Source: Bog-159 sp035602155
Lineage (GTDB): Bacteria > Acidobacteriota > Terriglobia > Bryobacterales > Bryobacteraceae
Direction of reading: 5' to 3'
Assembly: GCA_035602155.1 (NCBI GenBank)
Contig: DATNMW010000196.1
Location: forward strand, 1 to 20,118
DNA length: 20,118 nt
In this document: positions 1 through 6,200 of the stretch, piece after piece
How the letters are laid out: the number at the start of each line of letters is the position of its first letter
Numbering within the stretch: position 1 is the stretch's first letter
Notes under the pieces: model-generated
Seen by the model: the letters and a program-made list of their open reading frames with translations, nothing else
Databases searched by the model: none
What the model was told of the DNA's origin: nothing
Made by a program: the position numbers and the translations under genes

Positions 1-401
1 CGATAGGCGGCGTTGCGTTTGTCCGAGGCGTAAATTCGTTGGCGCTCGGCGTCTTCCCGGTCGACCGAGCGGAAGCGTTCCCGGTAGATGCCGGCTTCCA
101 TAGGGAGGGTGCGGTCAAGACGCCATTGAGCGGCGGCGATGCGCTGGACCAATTTTTCTTCGCCGGCGCCGACGGGGCGGAAGCGGTCGTAATGATCTTT
201 GAGGAGGATGAGGAATTCTTCGGGATCTTCATCGGAGAGCATATGCTTATTGGCGCAGAGGCCGTGGGTCAGTCCGTTGCGGCTGGACGCGTTCTTGCCT
301 TCGGGTGTGCGCGGGCCGGTTGATTTCGTGGCATTCTCTCGGTTGGCGTTGATTTGGGCCTCTGTGGCCGTGCGGCGGTTGTTCCTGCTTTTGTTTTTCA
401 T
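1..401 (-). CDS. Hypothetical protein, SRNGLTHGL-motif family, 3' end outside window
   Basis: The minus strand is open from an ATG at 401 to the left edge, giving 133 residues with no stop, so the gene is cut by the window. The protein begins MKNKSRNNRRTATEAQINAN, then has the motif TGPRTPEGK and next SRNGLTHGL at about residues 41-49. The rest is charged and helical (LSDEDPEEF, then many E/R/Q residues). This N-terminal pattern belongs to a hypothetical family that I recall as recurring in many copies in Acidobacteria and Planctomycetes. No function is established that I know of. The basic start and the conserved GxRTPEGK...SRN..xHGL block suggest nucleic-acid binding, but this is only inference. 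A GGA lies 7 nt before the ATG, a weak ribosome site. The upstream neighbour on this strand is the broken hicA fragment. Confidence 0.75.
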   Translation of the reverse strand, partial: MKNKSRNNRRTATEAQINANRENATKSTGPRTPEGKNASSRNGLTHGLCANKHMLSDEDPEEFLILLKDHYDRFRPVGAGEEKLVQRIAAAQWRLDRTLPMEAGIYRERFRSVDREDAERQRIYASDKRNAAY

Positions 402-446
402 TTTGATTCCGCGGGCGCTGTGTGCTCCCGACCTTTCGCTTGCATG

Positions 447-605
447 TTACAGGGCGGCGCTGCGGGATGCGCGGGGCATTTCTTGCATGTGGTTGAAAAC
501 AGGGGAACGGAGAGAATGCCGAGTGTCGTGACCGAAAAAGGCGAAGCCGAGATCTCGAAGCCGGCGAATGAGGTCGCGGCGCTTACAGGGTGTCCACCGG
601 CTCAA
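447..605 (-). pseudogene. hicA: Truncated hicA toxin remnant
   Basis: From a TTG at 605 the minus strand reads SRWTPCKRRDLIRRLRDLGF, the characteristic start of the double-stranded-RNA-binding HicA toxin (YcfA family). A degenerate FGHDTRHS follows, where intact relatives have a G-x-TRH segment carrying the catalytic histidine region. After about 31 residues the homology ends, and the frame runs through unrelated residues to a TAA at 447-449 (52 codons; intact HicA is about 60-80). The frame overlaps the end of the hicB remnant in the usual translationally coupled arrangement, with the hicB stop lying inside the first codons of hicA. The C-terminal half is missing, so the product is probably not a working mRNA interferase. 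Identification is from family memory of the N-terminal motif. Confidence 0.6.
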
Positions 606-732
606 GAACCGGCTCCCGGTTGAGATCGATGCCGCAGATCACGGGCAACCGGTGCACCAGTTTCATCCCCAGAAGTACCCAATCCTCCAAGGTAGAGCGT
701 AGATCCTCGGAACACTCACCGGGAAGATCGCA
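583..732 (-). pseudogene. hicB: Truncated hicB antitoxin remnant
   Basis: The minus strand in one frame reads CDLPGECSEDLRSTLEDWV, then LLGMKLVHRLPVICGIDLN and EPVLEPVDTL, ending in TAA at 583-585. This matches the C-terminal half of HicB-type antitoxins that neutralise HicA: the pattern is leucine-proline-G(C), E-C-x-EDLRxTLExW, then LPVIxGIDLN. The first half, with the partial RNase-H-like strands, is not readable upstream. Before residue C the frame carries no recognisable family sequence and no good start. An interspersed repeat lies at 801-842, about 70 bp further upstream, so the 5' end was probably lost by rearrangement. The stop is embedded in the start of the hicA remnant, as in intact hicB-hicA operons. 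The pair is therefore a dead toxin-antitoxin module. Confidence 0.6.
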
Positions 733-800
733 GTGGGGCGGACAGGTCTGTGCGCGGGTCCCCTTGGATCCGCTTTACGCTTGTGAACGGCGCCAAGAAC

Positions 801-842
801 GGGTCTGGAGACCCGCTGCAGGCGTCGACGCCTGCCCCACAG
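801..842. repeat. Two-hairpin interspersed repeat, copy 1
   Basis: This stretch contains a first hairpin GGGTCT-GG-AGACCC (801-814), the linker GCTGC (815-819), a second hairpin AGGCGTCGACGCCT (820-833) and the tail GCCCCACAG (834-842). The core 818-835 is a perfect 18-base palindrome. Copy 2 at 2458-2499 has the same architecture: the same linker, a 14-base second hairpin and the identical tail. The hairpin arms differ but keep their pairing, which indicates a REP-like family maintained by structure. Both copies lie in the same orientation, in non-coding DNA. Confidence 0.7.
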
Positions 843-959
843 GCCATTCTATGGCGAATTCTACGGAACCACGGACCTTGGAGGAGCAGGCAGTGCCGAC
901 CGTTATAGGTGGCACCATTTTCAAGATCACTTCACGAACTTCGGACCTGTAATGGGTAT

Positions 960-2258
960 CTAACTTGGCCCCACAACACCCACAACATAAACCTCATACG
1001 AGCCGTCGAAGCGGCCTACGGCGAAGCTCTTGCCGTCCGGAGCGAAGGCGAGCGAGAGCGCCCAATCAGGTTGACGCCACGTCTTCACCACACTCAGATC
1101 GTCCGCCTTAAATACTTTCACCTCTTTGTCGGCTGAGGATGAAATGAGGTAGTTGCCGTCGGGCGACCAAGCCAATTGCAAAATGGCGTCCTCATGCGCA
1201 ATCAGCGAATTCAGCAGCGTGCCGCTCTTCTCGCCCAGCGACCATACGCGAATGGTGCGGTCGATCCCCGCCGCCGCCACACGCTTGCCCGCCGGATCGA
1301 TCGCCAGCGTGTTCAAACCGTCGGTTGCCTCGGTCAACGTGTAAATCCGCTCACCCGACGCCACGTCCCAAACCTTCACGCCGCGATCCGCCGACGCCGA
1401 AACCAACCGCTTGCCATCCGGGGTGAACGCCAGCGCATACACCGCGTCGATATGATCCTTCAAAGTGCGGATCTCTTTACCGCGGTCGACATCCCACAGC
1501 TTGATCAGCTTGTCATAGCCGGCGGTGGCGACAGACTTGCCGTCCGGCGCAAACGCCACCGCGTAGATACAATCCGTATGGCCGGCGATCGTGCGCAAGA
1601 CCGCGCGCTTCTCGACGTCCCAGATCTTGACCTCGCCGGCGCGCGCGGGCAGACCGCCGGCCGCGGCCAGCAGTTTCCCATCGGGCGAAAATGCCACTGC
1701 GCGCACGTCTTCCGCTTCGCCGGGAAGCGTTGCGACAACCTTACCGGTCTCCGGTTCCACCAACCGGACCTCCTGGAATGTGCCCAGCGCCACCAGTTTG
1801 CCGTCGGGCCGGTAAGCCAGCGCACTGATGAGCGGCTTCACCGCGGTGCGCGGCTTAATCTCGGGAATCGCGGGAGGGCGCTGCGCGACAGCCTCGCCCG
1901 GAGCCGGCGGCTGCGCGCCTGCATCGATCCACTTGCGGACGATTTCGATTTCGCCGTCCGCCAGCTTCTTCCCGCCCAGGGGCATGGCGGGCGCCACCGC
2001 ACCGGCGATTCGCAAATATAGAAGGCTCACGCGGCTGTTGCCAGGTACGATTACCGGTCCGCTATGGCCGCCCTTTTGGAGGCCCGCGAAGGTGTCGAGA
2101 TTCAGGGCGGCCATGGTGACGTTGCCGGCATGGCATCCCGCGCAGTTCGCCGCGAAGATGGGTGCGACGTCCTTAGTGAAGGAGGGCGCCTCATCCGCAC
2201 ACATCGGCATTGCGAAGCAAAGCAGGACACCCCCCGCGAGGGGAACAATACCTCTCAT
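960..2258 (-). CDS. Secreted planctomycete-type cytochrome c fused to WD40 repeats
   Basis: This is a 432-residue protein. A hydrophobic signal peptide covers residues 1-21. A PSCyt1-type cytochrome domain follows at about 25-118, with the heme motif CAGCH (C39, C42, H43) and a likely axial Met in PAMPLGG (M92). About seven WD40 repeats (residues 143-425) carry the SPDGK/APDGK turns and KLWD, KIWD or KVWD endings expected of a beta-propeller. In the Planctomycetes and Acidobacteria this domain pairing is common. The role is presumably periplasmic electron transfer or scaffolding; the substrate is unknown. The ATG at 2258 is chosen because GGAG lies 9 nt upstream and the signal peptide starts there. 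A TTG five codons earlier (2273) is an alternative. The gene stands alone, flanked by interspersed repeats and preceded by a gene remnant 31 bp upstream. Confidence 0.85.
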   Translation of the reverse strand: MRGIVPLAGGVLLCFAMPMCADEAPSFTKDVAPIFAANCAGCHAGNVTMAALNLDTFAGLQKGGHSGPVIVPGNSRVSLLYLRIAGAVAPAMPLGGKKLADGEIEIVRKWIDAGAQPPAPGEAVAQRPPAIPEIKPRTAVKPLISALAYRPDGKLVALGTFQEVRLVEPETGKVVATLPGEAEDVRAVAFSPDGKLLAAAGGLPARAGEVKIWDVEKRAVLRTIAGHTDCIYAVAFAPDGKSVATAGYDKLIKLWDVDRGKEIRTLKDHIDAVYALAFTPDGKRLVSASADRGVKVWDVASGERIYTLTEATDGLNTLAIDPAGKRVAAAGIDRTIRVWSLGEKSGTLLNSLIAHEDAILQLAWSPDGNYLISSSADKEVKVFKADDLSVVKTWRQPDWALSLAFAPDGKSFAVGRFDGSYEVYVVGVVGPS

Positions 2259-2289
2259 TCCGGCATTCTCCAAGCTACTCCCATTTAGC

Positions 2290-2403
2290 TTACACCCGAT
2301 TCAAGATTGCCAAGCTCATGCGCGAGCCGGTGCGGGTGAAATCCATGCGCCACTCCAGGCTGTCCGGGTCGATCGAGGCCGGCACATCGCACCGATAGTC
2401 CCT
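2290..2403 (-). pseudogene. C-terminal remnant of an unidentified gene
   Basis: Upstream of the cytochrome/WD40 gene the minus strand reads, in one frame, RDYRCDVPASIDPDSLEW, then RMDFTRTGSRMSLAILNRV and a TAA at 2290-2292. Codon usage is strongly GC3-biased like the real genes, and the amino-acid composition is protein-like. The frame stays open back to 2510, but from about 2430 it passes through the interspersed repeat and has no start. This looks like the tail of a protein whose 5' part was removed. I do not recognise the family. It may once have been co-transcribed with the WD40 gene 31 bp downstream. Confidence 0.4.
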
Positions 2404-2457
2404 TACAGAACACTGGCGGTTCGGTTGCACCGCGGCGCCTCGTGGCGGTCGCAAAAC

Positions 2458-2499
2458 CCGGCTGAAAGCCGGCTGCGGGCAGGATTGCCCGCCCCACAG
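2458..2499. repeat. Two-hairpin interspersed repeat, copy 2
   Basis: The first hairpin is CCGGCT-GAA-AGCCGG (2458-2472), followed by GCTGC (2472-2476), a second hairpin GGGCA-GGAT-TGCCC (2477-2490) and the tail GCCCCACAG (2491-2499). Linker, spacing and tail are the same as at 801-842, while the arms carry compensated substitutions. It lies between the truncated gene remnant and the end of the AraC-type regulator. Confidence 0.7.
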
Positions 2500-2537
2500 A
2501 CGCCATACTCACTTGTCAGCCAGCGCGGATATGCGTT

Positions 2538-3497
2538 TTACCGATTGCCGACGGACTCCAGCGGCGGAGCGCTTGGCGAGCGAAGAGTCCGAATATCCCG
2601 CATGGGCGGTTGGCCGAAGAAACGGCTGTACTCGCGGTTGAATTGGCTGGCGCTTTCGTATCCGACCTCGTAAGCCGCACTGGCGGCGTCCAAGCCATCC
2701 ATGAGCATGCGTCCCCGCGCTGCCTGCAACCGAATCTGTTTCTGATATTGAAGAGGACTCATGGCAGTCAGCACCCGGAAATGATGGTGCAGCGTAGAAA
2801 CGCCCATTCCCGCGACTTCCGCGAGATCTTCCACCCGGAGCGGCTTCGCATAGTTCGCCCCGATCCAGGCGATGGCTCTTGCCGTCCGGTGGCTCTGCTC
2901 TCCTAGCGTTGCAATCGCTCGAAGGCGCGCACCCTCGGCGCTGCGAAGGATTCGGTAGACGATCTCGCGTTGAATCAGGCCACTGAGAAAGGGAATGTCC
3001 TGCGGCGTGTGCAGCAGGTCCACGAGCCGGCAGCAGGCACTGAGGAACTCCAGCGTGGTCTCACCGGTCGCCATGCCAGGACTTTCGGACGGCGGCTCAG
3101 CCACCCGAATCTCCTCCCGGCTGAGAAGGTCTCGGACCATGGGCATTTCTAGTTTGAGCGACAAGGCCAGGCAGGGCGCCTCTTCACTTGCGTCGATCAC
3201 CCGGCTGACGACCGGCAAATCGACCGACGTCAGCAGGAATCGGGAGGCATCGTAGATGAAAATGTTTCGGCCGAGTTCTACCCGCTTCCGGCCCTGGGCG
3301 ATCACGGTCAGGCCCGGCTGGTAAGTCATGGAGCACGGGGCGGTCGGGGCGGTCCGGCGGTGGAGCGTCAGCCCGGGAATATCCGTTGCCCGGCTCTCCG
3401 CGGAGCCAACGATCAAGGCAATTTTGCGTGCCAGCTCCTTCCGCAATACTTGTGCTTGATCGCGTAGCGGAAACGCCTCTGCATTGCGGTTTTCCAT
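2538..3497 (-). CDS. AraC-family transcriptional regulator (AraC_N type, YqhC-like)
   Basis: This is a 319-residue cytoplasmic regulator. Residues about 40-200 form the AraC_N-type sensor region, recognisable by PCSMTYQPGLTVIAQGRKRV (from residue 54) followed by the SVDLPVVSRV strand. The last ~100 residues hold two helix-turn-helix units: LRVEDLAEVAGMGVSTLHHH with LTAMSPLQYQK, then AAYEVGYESASQFNREYSRF before FGQPP. This architecture includes E. coli YqhC, which activates an alcohol dehydrogenase and an aldo-keto reductase in response to reactive aldehydes. Here the gene is divergent from exactly such genes, 162 bp away, so control of that operon is the natural inference; the ligand is not known. 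A GGAG lies about 15 nt from the ATG, further than usual, so the start is only moderately certain. Confidence 0.85.
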   Translation of the reverse strand: MENRNAEAFPLRDQAQVLRKELARKIALIVGSAESRATDIPGLTLHRRTAPTAPCSMTYQPGLTVIAQGRKRVELGRNIFIYDASRFLLTSVDLPVVSRVIDASEEAPCLALSLKLEMPMVRDLLSREEIRVAEPPSESPGMATGETTLEFLSACCRLVDLLHTPQDIPFLSGLIQREIVYRILRSAEGARLRAIATLGEQSHRTARAIAWIGANYAKPLRVEDLAEVAGMGVSTLHHHFRVLTAMSPLQYQKQIRLQAARGRMLMDGLDAASAAYEVGYESASQFNREYSRFFGQPPMRDIRTLRSPSAPPLESVGNR

Positions 3498-3659
3498 GGT
3501 AACGGTTTCGCTCTCCTCTACCGTAGGATAACCGACGCTTCTGTGCGTAGATCAACAGCGCAAGAGGAATAGGCAACAAATCGGAAGGATCGGGATACCG
3601 CTTTCAGGACGTTCGAATTTAACCTGGAGATGAGAGAAACGCTTCCTAAAGGAGAAACA
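3498..3659. promoter_or_regulatory. Divergent promoter region between araC-type gene and aldo-keto reductase
   Basis: This 162-bp spacer must hold both promoters and any regulator site. On the minus strand TTGATC and TTATCC are 18 bp apart, and this is a possible though weak sigma-70 promoter for the regulator. On the plus strand no convincing -35/-10 pair was found. An excellent ribosome site, AAAGGAG, ends 5 nt before the reductase ATG at 3660. No clear AraC-type direct repeat was recognised by eye. Confidence 0.3.
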
Positions 3660-4667
3660 ATGCAGAAACGCAAACTGGGAAATAGCGGCCTGGAAGTTTC
3701 GGCTCTCGGGCTCGGCTGTATGGGAATGAGCTTTTCCTACGGCCCGCCCAAAGACAAGCGAGAGATGACCGCACTTCTCCGGGCAGCCGTGGAACGGGGC
3801 ATCACGTTCTTCGATACGGCCGAGGTCTACGGCCCGTTCTTGAACGAAGAACTGGTGGGCGAAGCTCTCGCCCCGTTCCGCGACCGCGTGGCGATCGCCA
3901 CCAAATTCGGATTCGACCTCAGTCCCGATTCCGATCCCCGCGGGATGAAGGGTGCGCCGGTCCTCAACAGCCGGCCGGAGCACATCAAGCAAGCCGCCGA
4001 GGGCTCGCTCAAACGGCTGAAGATTGATGTCATCGACCTGCTCTATCAGCATCGGGTTGACCCGGATGTGCCTATCGAAGACGTAGCCGGAGCAGTGAAG
4101 GACCTGATTCAGGAAGGCAAGGTAAAGCACTTCGGCCTTTCCGAGGCAGGAGTGCAAACCATCCGCCGCGCACACGCAGTGCAGCCGGTCACCGCTCTCC
4201 AAAGCGAATACTCGCTGTGGACGAGAACTCCGGAGAAGGAAGTGATACCAACCCTTGCGGAACTCGGCATCGGCCTGGTCCCGTACAGCCCTCTGGGCAA
4301 GGGCTTCCTGACGGGCAAGATCGACGAAAATGCGAAGTTCGACAGCTCCGACTTCCGCAGCACCCTGCCTCGCTTCACACCGGAGGCGCTCAAGGCGAAT
4401 CAGGCCCTAATCGATCTGCTCGCCGGCATCGGGGAACGCAAGCAGTCGACACCCGCTCAGATCGCACTCGCCTGGCTGCTGGCCCAAAAGTCGTGGATTG
4501 TACCGATCCCAGGTACCACAAAGCTGCATCGCTTGGACGAAAACATCGGGGCAATCCCGGTCGAACTCACGCCCGGCGACCTCCGTGACATCGAGAACGC
4601 CGCCTCGAAGATCACGGTGCAAGGCGCCCGGTACCCCGAAAAGCTGGAGCAGATGACCGGCCGCTGA
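3660..4667 (+). CDS. Aldo-keto reductase (YakC/AKR13-like)
   Basis: This is a 335-residue NADPH-dependent aldo-keto reductase with a TIM barrel, expected in the cytoplasm and reducing aldehydes or ketones to alcohols. It opens with MQKRKLGNSGLEVSALGLGC, typical of this class. The catalytic tetrad is visible: D52 and Y57 in FFDTAEVYG, K82 in ATKFGF and H131 in LLYQHRVDPD. The NADP-binding C-terminal part contains LVPYSPLGKGFLTGK and VPIPGTTKLHRLDENIGA. Length is normal for the family. The start at 3660 is preferred over 3630 because AAAGGAG sits 5 nt upstream; at 3630 the GGAG touches the ATG. It is the first gene of a three-gene plus-strand operon with the cupin (27 bp later) and the alcohol dehydrogenase. 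A regulator is divergent. Confidence 0.92.
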   Translation: MQKRKLGNSGLEVSALGLGCMGMSFSYGPPKDKREMTALLRAAVERGITFFDTAEVYGPFLNEELVGEALAPFRDRVAIATKFGFDLSPDSDPRGMKGAPVLNSRPEHIKQAAEGSLKRLKIDVIDLLYQHRVDPDVPIEDVAGAVKDLIQEGKVKHFGLSEAGVQTIRRAHAVQPVTALQSEYSLWTRTPEKEVIPTLAELGIGLVPYSPLGKGFLTGKIDENAKFDSSDFRSTLPRFTPEALKANQALIDLLAGIGERKQSTPAQIALAWLLAQKSWIVPIPGTTKLHRLDENIGAIPVELTPGDLRDIENAASKITVQGARYPEKLEQMTGR

Positions 4668-4694
4668 ACGGCCACCAAGTGAAGGAATCCCGAA

Positions 4695-5090
4695 ATGGAC
4701 ATTAAGAGAATTGGCTCGCAGCCTTCCGCGAAGGGACCTGCGGAGTGGTTTACCGGCACGGTACGTATCGATCCGCTTTTTAAGGCGCCCGATCCGGCAT
4801 TTGTGCAAGGGGCCAGTGTCACTTTCGAGCCGGGCGCCCGTACCGCCTGGCACACCCACCCGCTGGGCCAGACCCTGATCGTGACGGCCGGTTGCGGCAA
4901 GGTACAGCGCTGGGGCGGAGCAGCCGAAGAAATCCGGCCAGGTGACGTCGTCTGGATTCCGCCCGGAGAGAAACATTGGCATGGCGCCGCGGCAACCACG
5001 GCGATGACCCACATCGCCATTCAGGAGCAGCTCGAGGGCAAGGCCGTCGACTGGATGGAACACGTCACCGACGAACAATACCAGGCCTGA
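4695..5090 (+). CDS. Small cupin, GtHNL-type (Mn-dependent hydroxynitrile-lyase-like)
   Basis: This 131-residue single-domain cupin closely resembles the Granulicella tundricola manganese-dependent hydroxynitrile lyase as I remember it. The MDIKRIGSQ start, FTGTVRIDPLF, SVTFEPGARTAWHTHPLGQT, PGDVVWIPPGEKHWHGAA and AVDWMEHVTDEQY are all shared. The metal ligands fall at the same numbers: H53, H55, Q59 and H94. Active-site residues A40, V42 and Q110 also coincide with the wild-type enzyme. Such cupins can form or cleave cyanohydrins of aldehydes in vitro, but their physiological job is not established. Placed between an aldo-keto reductase and an alcohol dehydrogenase, it more likely acts on a reactive carbonyl compound. 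AAGGAA lies 7 nt before the ATG. It is cytoplasmic, with no signal peptide. Confidence 0.88.
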   Translation: MDIKRIGSQPSAKGPAEWFTGTVRIDPLFKAPDPAFVQGASVTFEPGARTAWHTHPLGQTLIVTAGCGKVQRWGGAAEEIRPGDVVWIPPGEKHWHGAAATTAMTHIAIQEQLEGKAVDWMEHVTDEQYQA

Positions 5091-5128
5091 GTATGGGTCA
5101 AAAACAGGAACTAACAGGAGCACAAACC

Positions 5129-6187
5129 ATGTACAAAGCGAAGGCTTACTCCGCCGGCAGCGCCACATCGCCGCTTGCCTCCACGACGGTCGCGCGGCGA
5201 GATCCAACCGAACACGACGTGCAAATCGAGATCCTATTCTGCGGTATCTGCCACTCCGATCTCCACCAGGTCCGTAATGAGTGGAGCAAGGTCATGCCGA
5301 CCGTGTACCCTTGCGTGCCAGGCCATGAGATCGTGGGCCGTGTCGCCAGGGTCGGCTCCGCAGTCGCCGGGTTCAAACCCGGGGACCTCGCCGCGGTCGG
5401 TTGCATGGTCGATTCGGACCGCACCTGCCCGGAGTGCCTGGCTGGCCTCGAGCAGTTCTGCCCGAACCCGACCCTCACCTACAACTTCCCCGATAAGCAC
5501 CTCGGAGGCGTCACTTACGGCGGCTATTCCGACAGCGTAGTCGTCGATGAGCGCTTTGTCCTGAAGGCGCCTTCCAACCTCGACCTTGCCGGCACCGCGC
5601 CCCTGCTCTGCGCCGGCATCACAACTTACTCACCGATGCGCCACTGGGGCGTCACCAAAGGCAAGAAAGTAGGCGTGGTGGGTCTCGGCGGGTTGGGCCA
5701 CATGGGCTTGAAGTTCGCGCATGCGCTCGGCGCCCACGTGGTTGTCTTCACCACCTCACCCAACAAGAAGGAAGACGCGCGCCGCCTGGGCGCCGACGAA
5801 GTCGTTGTCTCGCGCGATGCCGACGAGATGCAGAAGCACGCTGGCAGCTTTGACTTCATCCTCGACGCCGTCTCGGCCAATCACGACATCGACGCCTACA
5901 TTCAGCTCCTCCGCCGCGATGGCAACCTCACGCTGGTCGGCGCGCCTGAAAAGCCCCTGGGCGTCTCGGCATTCGGCCTCATCATGGGACGCCGCAGCCT
6001 CTCCGGCTCGCCCATCGGCGGTATCCCCGAAACCCAAGAGATGCTCGACTTTTGCGGCGAACACAACATCACCGCCGATGTCGAGGTCATCCCTATTCAG
6101 AAGGTTAATGAAGCTTATGAAAGGCTGCTCAAGGCCGATGTGAAATACCGCTTCTCCATTGATATGGCTTCTCTCAAAGCCGAGTAA
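5129..6187 (+). CDS. yahK: Zinc-dependent alcohol dehydrogenase / aldehyde reductase, YahK type
   Basis: This 352-residue medium-chain dehydrogenase is of the cinnamyl-alcohol/YahK group, expected to reduce aldehydes with NADPH. The catalytic zinc ligands are C41 in FCGICHSDLH, H66 with E67 in PGHEIVG, and C161 in LLCAGITTYSPMRHW. The Rossmann fingerprint GLGGLGHMG is at 185-193, and the TTSPNKK segment after it fits NADP preference. In the structural zinc lobe three cysteines are present (C100, C103, C111), but the first position is aspartate (D97, in VDSDRTCPEC). The start at 5129 is taken because AGGAG lies 8 nt upstream; the frame is open further 5' only because it runs through the cupin gene. 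The gene is third in the operon, 38 bp after the cupin. A converging pseudogene follows after 13 bp. Confidence 0.93.
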   Translation: MYKAKAYSAGSATSPLASTTVARRDPTEHDVQIEILFCGICHSDLHQVRNEWSKVMPTVYPCVPGHEIVGRVARVGSAVAGFKPGDLAAVGCMVDSDRTCPECLAGLEQFCPNPTLTYNFPDKHLGGVTYGGYSDSVVVDERFVLKAPSNLDLAGTAPLLCAGITTYSPMRHWGVTKGKKVGVVGLGGLGHMGLKFAHALGAHVVVFTTSPNKKEDARRLGADEVVVSRDADEMQKHAGSFDFILDAVSANHDIDAYIQLLRRDGNLTLVGAPEKPLGVSAFGLIMGRRSLSGSPIGGIPETQEMLDFCGEHNITADVEVIPIQKVNEAYERLLKADVKYRFSIDMASLKAE

Positions 6188-6200
6188 ATAGCTTACGCCA

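Noticed and set aside
1176..2021. 281-residue plus-strand frame antisense to the WD40 gene
   Set aside because: Arg/His/Gln-rich reverse image of the WD repeats; the minus strand carries the clear domains.
2285..2512. 75-residue minus-strand frame over the gene remnant and repeat
   Set aside because: It reads through the interspersed repeat and uses a different frame from the GC3-biased remnant, so it is not a gene.
3552..4202. 216-residue minus-strand frame across the aldo-keto reductase start
   Set aside because: It lies opposite the catalytic core of the reductase and has no family signature.
4976..5128. 51-residue N-terminal extension of the alcohol dehydrogenase
   Set aside because: It overlaps the cupin gene in another frame; the ATG at 5129 has a good AGGAG and matches the family N-terminus.
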